A DNA stretch of 17,265 nucleotides from an uncultured Ruminococcus sp. (GCA_900752785.1 CAADWP010000174.1:1-17265), one strand, 5' to 3'. Numbered from the stretch's first letter, positions 1-7,817 are shown. Program-made: numbers and translations. The notes: a model not told the origin generated them from the letters alone.

Positions 1-108
1 CCTGTCAAGGATTTTTTGTGTGATATGACAAAAAATAAGCAAGCATATGACGTGCAAAGCCGTCAGGCGTGCTTTGTGCGGTGTTGCCTTAGAACTTGTC
101 CGCATTAA
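1..108. other. Left-edge palindromic sequence, probably non-coding
   Basis: No recognisable gene is visible. One plus-strand frame is open from base 1 to a TAA at 106-108, but its 35 residues are Cys/Arg-rich and resemble no family I know; in particular they do not look like the end of CarA. The DNA instead contains inverted repeats: ATTTTTTGT (11-19) pairs perfectly with ACAAAAAAT (28-36), and CAAAGC (54-59) pairs with GCTTTG (70-75). This suggests a repeat fragment or a terminator-like region rather than coding sequence. It could still be the tail of a gene that starts outside the window. Confidence 0.3.
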
Positions 109-131
109 AATTGAGTATGCCGTTGACTATA

Positions 132-294
132 AGAACCTGTGTTCATAGGATAAGACGCACGTCTTTTCAGCAAATTTTGCCGATGACTGCGTTGAAAAAG
201 TTCACTATACGATAGTATGCTTTCACTTTTTCTCCTTGTCCTTGACAAAATTATGCTTAAAAATCCGCACATCTTCCCTATAAACACAGGTTCT
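132..294. repeat. MITE-like element with 18-bp terminal inverted repeats
   Basis: The ends AGAACCTGTGTTCATAGG (132-149) and CCTATAAACACAGGTTCT (277-294) are inverted copies matching at 17 of 18 positions. The similarity continues inward: GAAAAAGT (194-201) pairs with ACTTTTTC (225-232), ACTAT (204-208) with ATAGT (212-216), and the stretches between the ends and the centre are imperfect complements of each other. The whole 163 bp could therefore fold into one long hairpin. It encodes nothing convincing. This is what a small non-autonomous transposable element (MITE) or a dispersed palindromic repeat looks like. I cannot see a clear target-site duplication. It ends 30 bp before the carB -35 box, so the promoter itself is intact. 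Confidence 0.65.
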
Positions 295-324
295 AACTTA
301 TTTTTGGCAAATTGTAATTTTTTC

Positions 325-353
325 TTGATTTTTTTCTTATTTTATGGTATTAT
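325..353 (+). promoter_or_regulatory. carB promoter (sigma-A type, extended -10)
   Basis: TTGATT (325-330) and TATTAT (348-353) are separated by exactly 17 bp, and TGG precedes the -10 box. Transcription would start near 360, giving a leader of about 100 nt. The leader contains a CCGTTT/AAACGG inverted repeat (372-377 and 403-408) but no hairpin plus T-run attenuator and no PyrR-type motif that I can recognise. Confidence 0.6.
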
Positions 354-458
354 ATAGAATAAGAAATTATGCCGTTTTAATGACAACATAAAAACTTCGT
401 TCAAACGGTAAATATAATATCGTACATTAAATTAAAATGTGCGGGTTGGGAGATCAAT

Positions 459-3400
459 ATGCCAAAAAGACAGGATATCAATAAGATCATGATTATCGGC
501 TCAGGCCCTATTATTATCGGTCAGGCGTGCGAATTTGATTACTCGGGTACTCAGGCCTGTAAGGCTCTGAAAAATCTTGGCTACGAAATCGTACTTGTAA
601 ACTCTAACCCTGCTACTATCATGACTGACCCTGATGTAGCGGATATAACCTATATCGAACCTCTGAATCTTGCAAGACTCACTCAAATCATTGAGAAAGA
701 ACGTCCGGATGCGCTTTTACCTAACCTCGGCGGACAGTCCGGTCTTAATCTCTGTTCGGAACTCGATCAGGCAGGCGTTCTCAAACAATACAACGTTCAG
801 GTCATCGGCGTTCAGGTCGACGCTATTGAGCGCGGTGAGGACAGAATTGAATTTAAAAACACAATGAATAATCTGGGCATTGACATGGCTCGCAGCGAAG
901 TAGCTTACAGCGTTGACGAAGCCGTTAAAATTGCCGAAAAACTTAAATATCCCGTCGTTCTCCGTCCTGCTTACACTATGGGCGGCGCAGGCGGCGGACT
1001 CGTTTACAATGTGGACGAACTTAAAACAGTATGCGCAAGAGGCTTGCAGGCAAGTCTTGTCGGACAGGTTCTCGTTGAGGAATGCGTAAGCGGCTGGGAG
1101 GAGCTTGAACTCGAAGTCGTGCGCGACGCTGAAAATAACATAATTACCGTTTGCTTTATTGAAAATATTGACCCTATCGGAGTTCATACAGGCGATTCCT
1201 TCTGCTCCGCACCTATGCTCACGATCCCTGAGGACGTTCAGAAGGAGCTTGAAAGACAGGCTTACGCTATAGTTGAATCTATCGAGGTCATTGGCGGCTG
1301 TAACTGTCAGTTTGCGCGTGATCCCGAATCAGGACGTATCATCGTTATCGAGATAAACCCAAGAACTTCCCGTTCGTCCGCTCTCGCTTCAAAGGCGACA
1401 GGCTTCCCGATCGCTCTTGTTTCGGCAATGCTTGCCTGTGGTCTTACACTGAAAGATATTCCATGCGGAAAGTACGGAACATTAGATAAATATACTCCGG
1501 ACGGCGATTATGTCGTTATTAAATTTGCACGCTGGGCATTTGAAAAATTCAAGGGCGCAGAGGACAAGCTCGGTACTCAGATGCGCGCTGTCGGTGAAGT
1601 TATGAGCATCGGCAAAACATATAAGGAAGCTTTCCAGAAAGCTATCAGAAGCCTTGAAACAGGCAGATACGGTCTTGGTTTCGCTAAGAATTTCCACGAT
1701 CAGACCAAAGATGAGCTTCTTGCTCAGCTAAGATTCCCCACAAGCGAAAGACAATTTATCATTTATGAGGCTCTCCGCAAGGGCGCTACGATCGACGAAA
1801 TTTACAATCTCACAAAGATCAAACACTGGTTCTTACAGCAGATGCTGGAGCTTGTCGAGGAGGAAGAAAAGCTTATCTCTATGAAAGGCTCTGTTCCCGA
1901 AAAATCTGTCCTCAAGCAGGCTAAGCTTGACGGATTCTCCGACCGCTACCTCAGCTCTATCCTCGAGATTACCGAAGAGGAGATCAGAAACGCTCGTATC
2001 GGCTTCGGCATCAAGGAAGCTTGGGAGGGGGTTCATGTAAGCGGTACTCAGAATGCGGCTTATTACTACTCCACCTATCATCTTGACGAGGATAAGAGTT
2101 CCTCCTCAGACAAGCCGAAAATTATGATCCTTGGCGGCGGTCCTAACAGAATAGGTCAGGGTATCGAATTTGACTACTGCTGCGTTCACGCTGCTCTTGC
2201 CCTTAAAAAGCTTGGCTTTGAGTCGATTATTGTAAACTGCAACCCCGAGACAGTTTCAACAGACTATGATACATCAGATAAGCTATATTTTGAGCCGCTT
2301 ACTCTCGAGGACGTTCTCAGCATTCACGACAAGGAAAAGCCTGTCGGCGTTATCGCACAGTTCGGCGGTCAGACTCCTCTTAATCTTGCCGGCGACCTCA
2401 AAAAATACGGCGTAAACATCCTCGGCACAACTCCCGAAACTATTGATCTCGCCGAAGACAGAGATCACTTCCGCGCTATGATGGACAAGCTTGGCATCCC
2501 TATGCCCGAAGCAGGAATGGCTGTAAACGTTGACGAAGCTCTTGAAATCGCTAACCGAATCGGTTATCCAGTTATGGTTCGTCCATCTTATGTACTTGGA
2601 GGACGCGGAATGGAGATCGTTCACGACGATGAAATGATGAAAGTATATATGTCTGCGGCGGTTGGCGTAACTCCTGACAGACCTATTCTCATCGACCGTT
2701 TCCTCAATCATGCTACAGAATGCGAAGCCGACGCTATCTCCGACGGTACAAACTGCTTTGTTCCTGCCGTTATGGAGCATATCGAGCTTGCGGGAGTTCA
2801 CTCAGGCGATTCTGCCTGCATTCTCCCTTCAAAGAATCTTACCGAAGCTCAAATTGCCACTATAAAAGACTATACCAGAAAAATTGCTGTTGAAATGAAC
2901 GTATGCGGTCTTATGAATATGCAGTACGCTATTGAGGGCGACACTGTTTACGTTCTCGAAGCTAATCCCCGCGCTTCAAGAACCGTTCCGCTTGTTTCAA
3001 AAGTTTGCAGCATCAATATGGTGAAAATTGCTACCGAAATAATTACTTCCTCACTTACAGGCAATCCGTCACCCGTTCCGGAGCTTAAAGACAGAGTTAT
3101 CGGTCATTACGGCGTCAAGGAAGCTGTATTCCCATTCAATATGTTCCAAGAGGTCGATCCTGTTCTCGGACCTGAGATGCGTTCTACAGGCGAAGTTCTC
3201 GGAATATCCCCCTCTTTCGGCGAAGCTTATTACAAAGCTCAGGAAGCTACTCAGACAAAACTTCCCTCTGAGGGTACTGTGCTGCTCTCTATATGCGACA
3301 GAGACAAGCCGGAGCTTCTTGACATTGCAAAATCCTTTAACGATCTTGGATTCAAGATCCTCGCTACCCACAAATGTTATAAGATCCTTATTGAAAATGG

Positions 3401-3677
3401 TATCCCATGTGAAAGAATATTTAAGATCTATGAGGGTCGTCCGAATATTGCAGATGAGATAGCAAACGGAGAAATTCAACTTATTATTAATACTCCGGCA
3501 GGCAAGTCAAGCGTTCATGATGACAGCTATATCAGAAAAACAGCTATTAAACACCGTATTCCTTATATTACCACAATGGCTGCCGCAAAGGCAAGCGCAG
3601 AGGGTATCCGCGCTATAAAAGAAAGCAAACATTTCGGCGTAAAATCTCTCCAGGCTCATCACGCAGATATTAAATAA
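459..3677 (+). CDS. carB: Carbamoyl-phosphate synthase large subunit
   Basis: This cytoplasmic enzyme makes carbamoyl phosphate from bicarbonate, ATP and ammonia passed on by the small subunit CarA; the product feeds pyrimidine and arginine synthesis. At 1072 residues it is full length (E. coli CarB has 1073). It has the duplicated architecture: an N-terminal ATP-grasp half beginning MPKRQDINKIMIIGSGPI with the GQACEFDYSG motif, a central oligomerisation region, a second half restarting at KIMILGGGPNRIGQGIEFDY, and a C-terminal MGS-like allosteric domain from about residue 930. Repeated ATP-grasp signatures (EINPRTSRSSALASKATG and EANPRASRTVPLVSKV) are intact. The ATG at 459 follows GGGAGA at 448-453. 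It stands alone with its own promoter and terminator; no carA is next to it. In the allosteric domain two effector-contact positions known from E. coli differ (see findings). Confidence 0.98.
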   Translation: MPKRQDINKIMIIGSGPIIIGQACEFDYSGTQACKALKNLGYEIVLVNSNPATIMTDPDVADITYIEPLNLARLTQIIEKERPDALLPNLGGQSGLNLCSELDQAGVLKQYNVQVIGVQVDAIERGEDRIEFKNTMNNLGIDMARSEVAYSVDEAVKIAEKLKYPVVLRPAYTMGGAGGGLVYNVDELKTVCARGLQASLVGQVLVEECVSGWEELELEVVRDAENNIITVCFIENIDPIGVHTGDSFCSAPMLTIPEDVQKELERQAYAIVESIEVIGGCNCQFARDPESGRIIVIEINPRTSRSSALASKATGFPIALVSAMLACGLTLKDIPCGKYGTLDKYTPDGDYVVIKFARWAFEKFKGAEDKLGTQMRAVGEVMSIGKTYKEAFQKAIRSLETGRYGLGFAKNFHDQTKDELLAQLRFPTSERQFIIYEALRKGATIDEIYNLTKIKHWFLQQMLELVEEEEKLISMKGSVPEKSVLKQAKLDGFSDRYLSSILEITEEEIRNARIGFGIKEAWEGVHVSGTQNAAYYYSTYHLDEDKSSSSDKPKIMILGGGPNRIGQGIEFDYCCVHAALALKKLGFESIIVNCNPETVSTDYDTSDKLYFEPLTLEDVLSIHDKEKPVGVIAQFGGQTPLNLAGDLKKYGVNILGTTPETIDLAEDRDHFRAMMDKLGIPMPEAGMAVNVDEALEIANRIGYPVMVRPSYVLGGRGMEIVHDDEMMKVYMSAAVGVTPDRPILIDRFLNHATECEADAISDGTNCFVPAVMEHIELAGVHSGDSACILPSKNLTEAQIATIKDYTRKIAVEMNVCGLMNMQYAIEGDTVYVLEANPRASRTVPLVSKVCSINMVKIATEIITSSLTGNPSPVPELKDRVIGHYGVKEAVFPFNMFQEVDPVLGPEMRSTGEVLGISPSFGEAYYKAQEATQTKLPSEGTVLLSICDRDKPELLDIAKSFNDLGFKILATHKCYKILIENGIPCERIFKIYEGRPNIADEIANGEIQLIINTPAGKSSVHDDSYIRKTAIKHRIPYITTMAAAKASAEGIRAIKESKHFGVKSLQAHHADIK

Positions 3678-3711
3678 AATATAATTCATTTCAATTTTAC
3701 GTTTACTACAA

Positions 3712-3744
3712 AAGGCTCTCGAAGATCGAGAGCCTTATTTTTTT
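3712..3744 (+). terminator. Rho-independent terminator of carB
   Basis: AAGGCTCTCGA (3712-3722) pairs perfectly with TCGAGAGCCTT (3726-3736) across a 3-nt loop and is followed by A and seven T residues. The minus-strand DUF2461 gene reads into the same hairpin, but only four T residues follow in that direction, so termination there is probably weaker. The hairpin begins 34 bp after the carB stop. Confidence 0.9.
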
Positions 3745-4483
3745 ACCACATAAAATCAACGTCCGGAGCTTTTACCAAATCTATTGCGCTTTCCGTTCCG
3801 ATATTCTCTTCCTTTAAAATTTTCTTTTCATTTTCTACATTATTAACAAGCTCACAGAAATAATTATACAAAGGCATTACCGTCTTAAATGTCCTTATAA
3901 TACGATCACTGAGACATCGGCTGAACAATTCATTCTTTTCCTTTATTGTGATATATGCACTAAGCCCTTTTTTAGCAAAAAATCGCTCTGCCTCAGGAAC
4001 AATGCATTTCTTTTTCCTCTTGTATTCGTCGCCGCCTATAGTCATTCCATGAACGCTTTCAAGTTCGTTTACCATATTCAGAAGCTTCTCCGGATCATTG
4101 GAAATATCATTGCGAAAACGTTCCATGACTGCTGCTGACGGAGCTGAGATGCGAAAACCAAATTCCGCACCGTCAGGGGAGATCTCGAAATACAACGTAG
4201 GAGTCTTGCTCCAGTACATTGCGTCATGACGAACGTATATCCAAAGCGTATCACGATAATGCAGATACGGCGCAAAGTTTTCGTCACGGTAAATCCGTCC
4301 GACTTTACACATCATCCCGTCAATATTAGAAAACGGCTGAAAAATCTCATCACCTAAAGCTTTCATTGGTTCGTAAAGCTCGTGCGTATAAATATTTTTT
4401 CGCGCCTCAAACCATTCTTTATTATTATTAAGACGTATACCATTTAAAAAATCCAGCGCTTTCTCAGAAAATCCTTCAAACAT
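3743..4483 (-). CDS. DUF2461 family protein
   Basis: This is a 246-residue soluble protein of the DUF2461 (TIGR02453) family, whose biochemical function is not established. The family pattern is visible: an N-terminal FLNGIRLNNNKEWFEARK stretch, a central GRIYRDENF segment, and a following region of paired aromatic residues (ALYFEISPDG-like). I chose the ATG at 4481-4483 because AAGGAG lies just upstream and because the family starts at this point; the reading frame stays open 39 codons further upstream, but that extension is Ile/Lys-rich and covers the promoter. It converges on carB and is divergent from the lipoprotein gene. No signal peptide or membrane segment is visible. Confidence 0.85.
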   Translation of the reverse strand: MFEGFSEKALDFLNGIRLNNNKEWFEARKNIYTHELYEPMKALGDEIFQPFSNIDGMMCKVGRIYRDENFAPYLHYRDTLWIYVRHDAMYWSKTPTLYFEISPDGAEFGFRISAPSAAVMERFRNDISNDPEKLLNMVNELESVHGMTIGGDEYKRKKKCIVPEAERFFAKKGLSAYITIKEKNELFSRCLSDRIIRTFKTVMPLYNYFCELVNNVENEKKILKEENIGTESAIDLVKAPDVDFMW

Positions 4484-4514
4484 GAAAATTCTCCTTAAAA
4501 ATATATTTTTAATA

Positions 4515-4543
4515 ATTATACCATACGTTATGAGTTTATTCAA
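4515..4543 (-). promoter_or_regulatory. Promoter of the DUF2461 gene
   Basis: Read on the minus strand: TTGAAT (4543-4538), a 17-bp spacer, then a perfect TATAAT (4520-4515) preceded by TGG. The start codon is about 30 bp downstream, so the leader is short. Its presence also supports the ATG at 4483 over the longer open frame. Confidence 0.7.
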
Positions 4544-4590
4544 GTTAAATATAGAAATTTCAATTTTTTTCGCGCAATATAATCCTAATT

Positions 4591-4793
4591 TTTTCCACAA
4601 AATAAAAAATAAGTTTTCAACAGGCTGTTTAAACAGTTGTGGATTTCAATACTTGTGTGTTGAAAACTATGTGGAAACAGTGGAAAACAACGTATAATGC
4701 AGTTTTTTCCAATGCTGAAAAGTTGAAAACAGTGTGGATAAATGGGGAAAATGTGTAAACAATAAAATTAAGTTGTGGAAAACCTCTCCACAA
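4591..4793. promoter_or_regulatory. DnaA-box-like cluster in divergent intergenic region
   Basis: The 337 bp between the DUF2461 and lipoprotein starts contain no gene but many matches to the DnaA box TTATCCACA. These are: a perfect one at 4733-4741 (minus), 8/9 matches at 4591-4599 (plus) and 4774-4782 (minus), and 7/9 matches at 4638-4646 and 4670-4678 (minus) and 4784-4792 (plus). A further 7/9 match at 4679-4687 (minus) overlaps the preceding region, and a weaker one lies at 4752-4760. The 9-mer GTTGAAAAC occurs at 4659-4667 and 4722-4730, and inverted at 4613-4621. CTGTTTAAACAG (4625-4636) is a perfect palindrome. A TATAAT at 4693-4698 could serve the lipoprotein gene. Such a cluster fits a replication-initiator binding region or a DnaA-controlled promoter; no dnaA gene is adjacent. 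Confidence 0.6.
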
Positions 4794-4820
4794 TTAATTT
4801 AAGTAAAGGATATGATTAGT

Positions 4821-5111
4821 ATGAAAAAGATTTTAGCAATATGCTCCATATTTTTTACCATTTGTACTGCTTTTACAGGCTGCGGATCAAACGACAAGCC
4901 TTATGATTCCAACAAGGACAGTAATGTAAACCGCAGCACCAATTCTGCCGGGGAATACGTTAGCGAAGCAGTCAGCGGAGTTGGAGATGCAGGCAAGGAC
5001 ATTATTGAAGGTGTGACCGACGCTGTAGGCGATATTGTCGACGGTTTTGACGGTAATGACGACAAAAAACACGACAATAACTCAACAACATCTACCCGCG
5101 CAAGAGATTAA
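4821..5111 (+). CDS. Small predicted lipoprotein of unknown function
   Basis: A 96-residue exported protein. Residues 1-20 form a signal peptide (MKK, hydrophobic core, then FTGC) with the lipobox cysteine at residue 21, so the mature protein should be lipid-anchored on the outer face of the membrane. What remains is about 75 residues: a polar, Asn/Ser/Asp-rich linker, then a Gly/Val/Asp stretch (about residues 50-77, with repeated Gly-Val and Asp-Ile/Val) that could form an amphipathic helix, and an acidic-basic tail. I recognise no domain. An ATG at 4812 is also in frame, but the AAAGGA at 4805-4810 sits at a workable distance only from the ATG at 4821. The DnaA-box cluster lies directly upstream, and a palindromic element starts directly after the stop. 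Confidence 0.65.
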   Translation: MKKILAICSIFFTICTAFTGCGSNDKPYDSNKDSNVNRSTNSAGEYVSEAVSGVGDAGKDIIEGVTDAVGDIVDGFDGNDDKKHDNNSTTSTRARD

Positions 5112-5112
5112 T

Positions 5113-5276
5113 AATACCAATCCTCTAAATTCCGATAGATTTATCTATCGGAATTTAGCCGATGCAGGTTGCGTAGAGGATTGTATGAGACGGCAATCGG
5201 CTAAGCCGATTGCAGCCTGCGCAGCAGGTGTTCCTCAAAAATCCAATAGATAATTGGATTTTTGAGGAGTAGTATT
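5113..5276. repeat. Palindrome-rich repeat element with imperfect terminal inverted repeats
   Basis: The ends AATACCAATCCTC (5113-5125) and GAGGAGTAGTATT (5264-5276) are inverted copies matching at 10 of 13 positions. Inside are three strong hairpins: 5125-5139 with 5144-5158 (15 bp, 4-nt loop), 5193-5201 with 5205-5213 (9 bp, 3-nt loop) and 5233-5247 with 5253-5267 (15 bp, 5-nt loop). In addition CAATCCTCTA (5118-5127) pairs with TAGAGGATTG (5174-5183), enclosing the first hairpin. No coding sequence is convincing. The size and design suggest a small mobile or dispersed repeat inserted just after the lipoprotein stop codon; it would be transcribed as that gene's 3' untranslated region. Confidence 0.65.
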
Positions 5277-5277
5277 A

Positions 5278-5312
5278 AAAACGGTTACCGAGCAAACCCC
5301 GGTAACCGTTTT
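5278..5312. terminator. Bidirectional terminator between lipoprotein and M20 peptidase
   Basis: AAAACGGTTACCG (5278-5290) pairs perfectly with CGGTAACCGTTTT (5300-5312) across a 9-nt loop. Both strands give a T-run after the stem (TTTT then ATTA on plus; TTTTT on minus), so it can end the lipoprotein transcript and the convergent peptidase transcript. It abuts the peptidase stop codon at 5314. Confidence 0.85.
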
Positions 5313-5313
5313 A

Positions 5314-6585
5314 TTACTTGCAAAGCTCTATAATGGATTCAGCCATGATCTCTGCGTTTTTAAGCAAAGATTCTTCCGTTATAAATTCGTTCGCGCCATG
5401 CATATTGCCGTCCTCCCCGGGAAATTCCGCACCAAAAGCTACTCCACCGTCTATTTCATGAACATAAGTACCTCCGCCAATAGCAATACATTTGCCTTTA
5501 TCGCCGGTAACACGCTCATAAACACTAAGAAGAGTCTGAACAAATTCACTGTTTTCATCGGTAATATGAGGCTCTGTTCCCTCGCATGAATCTATTTCAA
5601 AACCGACTTCTTCAAGCGATCTGCAAATTATTCCGCTTATTTCCTTAAATGTTCTGTCAAGAGGAAAACGTATATCTATACCGCCTTTAAGTCTGCCGTT
5701 TTCGGTATTCAGCATTGAAAGAACGCACGTTGTTTTACCCGAAATTTTATCCTCAAAGCCTAAACCGCATGAGCTTCCGTCAGTTTCACCGTGCGGAAAT
5801 AGAAGTGCAAGTCCGTGCAGCAGGGGAGATTTAAATCTTTTGCTATACGACCTAAGAAAGTTAGTTATTGCATTTTCGCCCTTTTCAGGAGTAGAAGCGT
5901 GTGCTGATCTTCCCTCGTAAATAAATAACTCACTGCCAATCCTTACATCACAGCGTTCCGGAACCGCATTTACAGCTTTACCTGCCGTAATAGAAGCTTC
6001 ATTAAACGGTGCGGAAAAATATACTCTTATCATGCCTTTTTCAGCGTTTATTACAGGATATTCCCCATCAGGAGTAAAAACCATAGAAGGCAGCTTTCTT
6101 TTTGTCATATAATATTTAAGGTCAGAAGAACCGTCTTCCTCATCTGTGCCAAATATTAAACGCACACCTCGTTTAAGCGGGATTCCAAGCTCTTTAACAG
6201 CTTTCATCGCAAACAATGACGCTGCGGCAGGTCCTTTGTCGTCACATGTTCCGCGCCCGATCAAACATCCCTCAGAGCGCTTCATTACATAGGGATCGCT
6301 TTTCCACCCCGTTCCCTCCGGTACAACGTCAAGATGTGTGAGAATTGCCAGTGCAGGTTCAAGCTCATTAAGATCTGCTGAACCGACGTAGTTTTCCACA
6401 TTTTCAACATAAAAACCTGACTCGCTGCATTTTTTTAGCATAACCTCCAGTGCTTCTGCCGTTTTCTTACCAAAAGGATAATTACCGTCTGATTCATTTT
6501 TTACGCTTCTTACAGCAACAAGCTCTGCAAGAAAATTTACCATTTCCTCAAAATGTTCTTCAAGATATTTTCTTATCTCTGTCAT
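5314..6585 (-). CDS. M20 family metallo-dipeptidase (Sapep/PepV type)
   Basis: This 423-residue cytoplasmic enzyme of the M20 family should hydrolyse dipeptides or related small peptides using two metal ions (zinc or manganese). The metal-site residues are in place: His84 and Asp86 (THLDVVPEG), Asp115 (GRGTCDDKG), Glu149/Glu150 (GTDEEDGSSD), Asp173 (TPDGEYP) and His396 (MHGANE). His229 in SAHAS matches the catalytic-lid histidine region. The order and the PDGEYP and GGGTYVHEI segments point to the Sapep/PepV branch rather than to ArgE or DapE. The ATG at 6585 follows GAAGGGAAA. A terminator lies between it and the upstream ATPase gene, so it probably has its own promoter, which I could not locate convincingly. 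The exact substrate is uncertain. Confidence 0.92.
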   Translation of the reverse strand: MTEIRKYLEEHFEEMVNFLAELVAVRSVKNESDGNYPFGKKTAEALEVMLKKCSESGFYVENVENYVGSADLNELEPALAILTHLDVVPEGTGWKSDPYVMKRSEGCLIGRGTCDDKGPAAASLFAMKAVKELGIPLKRGVRLIFGTDEEDGSSDLKYYMTKRKLPSMVFTPDGEYPVINAEKGMIRVYFSAPFNEASITAGKAVNAVPERCDVRIGSELFIYEGRSAHASTPEKGENAITNFLRSYSKRFKSPLLHGLALLFPHGETDGSSCGLGFEDKISGKTTCVLSMLNTENGRLKGGIDIRFPLDRTFKEISGIICRSLEEVGFEIDSCEGTEPHITDENSEFVQTLLSVYERVTGDKGKCIAIGGGTYVHEIDGGVAFGAEFPGEDGNMHGANEFITEESLLKNAEIMAESIIELCK

Positions 6586-6614
6586 ATAAAGTTTCCCTTC
6601 GTTTATTAGTATAC

Positions 6615-6644
6615 AAAAAACCGCAGTATTAAACTGCGGTTTTT
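6615..6644 (-). terminator. Terminator downstream of the sugar-importer ATPase gene
   Basis: CCGCAGT (6621-6627) pairs with ACTGCGG (6633-6639) over a 5-nt loop, extended by A6 and T5 on the flanks. On the minus strand the stem is followed by six T residues, as expected for the end of the ATPase transcript about 45 bp after its stop codon. Confidence 0.85.
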
Positions 6645-6686
6645 GCGTACAAATAAAAATGTGCTTAAAAGAATAAATATGAAAAA

Positions 6687-7817
6687 TCAGTTTACAATAG
6701 CTTTTTCTGTTTCTTTATCGAAAATATGAATTCTGTTAGGATCGAGAGCAACTTTGATCTGATCTCCCGATCTTGCTGTTGATCTCGGGCTAACTCTTGC
6801 TGTAAGCGGAATACCCTCGCAGTCAAGGTAAAGGTATGTCTCAGCACCCATCATTTCGGTAATTTCAACATATGCATCAATAACGCCTGTTGTAGCGTTT
6901 GAAAGGTACATCTCTTCATCATGGATACTCTCAGGACGAATGCCAAGAATGATCTCCTTGCCTACATAGTGACCAAGTTCATCGTTTACCTTAGATTCGG
7001 GAACAATGATCTGATATCTAACGCCTCTTGAATTATCAGAACCAAACTCTACGATATACTGACCATATTCTTCTTTAAGAACAGCGTCAATAAAATTCAT
7101 CTGAGGTGAACCGAGGAAGCCTGCAACGAACTTATTTGTAGGATTCTCATAAAGATTCTGAGGAGTATCGATCTGCTGAACAAAACCGTCTTTCATACAA
7201 ACGATTCTGTCACCCATTGTCATAGCCTCAGTCTGGTCATGAGTTACGTAAATAAATGTTGTACCGAGCTTCTTGTGGATCTTAGAAATCTCTGTTCTCA
7301 TCTGAGCACGAAGCTTAGCGTCGAGGTTTGAGAGAGGCTCGTCGAGAAGGAATACCTTAGGAGAACGAACGATAGCACGACCGAGAGCAACTCTCTGTCT
7401 CTGACCGCCCGACATAGCCTTAGGCTTTCTGTCGAGGAGGTGAGTAAGGTCAAGGATCTTAGCAGCTTCGTTAACCTTTCTCTCGATCTCATCCTTAGGA
7501 ACCTTTCTGAGCTTAAGGCCAAAAGCCATATTATCGAAAACAGTCATATGAGGATAAAGAGCGTAGTTCTGGAAAACCATAGCGATATCTCTATCCTTGG
7601 GAGCGATATCGTTTACAAGGCGGTCACCGATATAAAGCTCACCCTCTGAAATTTCTTCAAGTCCTGCGATCATACGTAAAGTAGTTGACTTACCGCATCC
7701 GGAAGGTCCTACAAGAACAATAAATTCCTTATCTCTTATTTCTAAATTAACATCCGAAACAGCAACAACACCGCCGGGATATTTTTTATAAATGCCTTTA
7801 AGTTGTAAACCAGCCAT
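6687..7817 (-). CDS. ugpC: Sugar ABC importer ATP-binding protein (MsmX/UgpC/MalK type)
   Basis: A 376-residue ATPase that powers carbohydrate ABC importers from the cytoplasmic face of the membrane. Visible motifs: Walker [10 protein letters not shown] (37-45), Q-loop Gln83, signature MSGGQ (135-139), Walker B VFLLDE (155-160) and switch His193 (THDQ). Residues from about 240 form the MalK-like C-terminal regulatory/TOBE domain, which separates this CUT1 family from general ABC ATPases. No permease or sugar-binding protein gene lies nearby. In Firmicutes such stand-alone ATPases (MsmX, MsmK) typically serve several sugar importers encoded elsewhere, so that role is inferred here. The ATG at 7817 follows GGAGG. 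It is flanked by its own promoter and terminator and is apparently monocistronic. Confidence 0.93.
   Translation of the reverse strand: MAGLQLKGIYKKYPGGVVAVSDVNLEIRDKEFIVLVGPSGCGKSTTLRMIAGLEEISEGELYIGDRLVNDIAPKDRDIAMVFQNYALYPHMTVFDNMAFGLKLRKVPKDEIERKVNEAAKILDLTHLLDRKPKAMSGGQRQRVALGRAIVRSPKVFLLDEPLSNLDAKLRAQMRTEISKIHKKLGTTFIYVTHDQTEAMTMGDRIVCMKDGFVQQIDTPQNLYENPTNKFVAGFLGSPQMNFIDAVLKEEYGQYIVEFGSDNSRGVRYQIIVPESKVNDELGHYVGKEIILGIRPESIHDEEMYLSNATTGVIDAYVEITEMMGAETYLYLDCEGIPLTARVSPRSTARSGDQIKVALDPNRIHIFDKETEKAIVN

Noticed and set aside
105..287. Minus-strand open frame of 60 codons inside the palindromic element
   Set aside because: It lies almost entirely within the inverted-repeat element, has no ribosome binding site that I can see, and resembles no protein.
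361..458. Pyrimidine-responsive attenuator or riboswitch in the carB leader
   Set aside because: Only a 6-bp inverted repeat with a long loop is present; there is no terminator hairpin or PyrR-binding motif.
717..1187. 156-codon minus-strand open frame inside carB, and similar ones at 2283-2801 and 3069-3479
   Set aside because: They are antisense to a full-length, unmistakable carB and have no family resemblance; codon bias of carB keeps the opposite strand open.
4484..4600. Longer N-terminus for the DUF2461 protein
   Set aside because: The extension covers a strong promoter and the Shine-Dalgarno of the internal ATG, and does not match the family.
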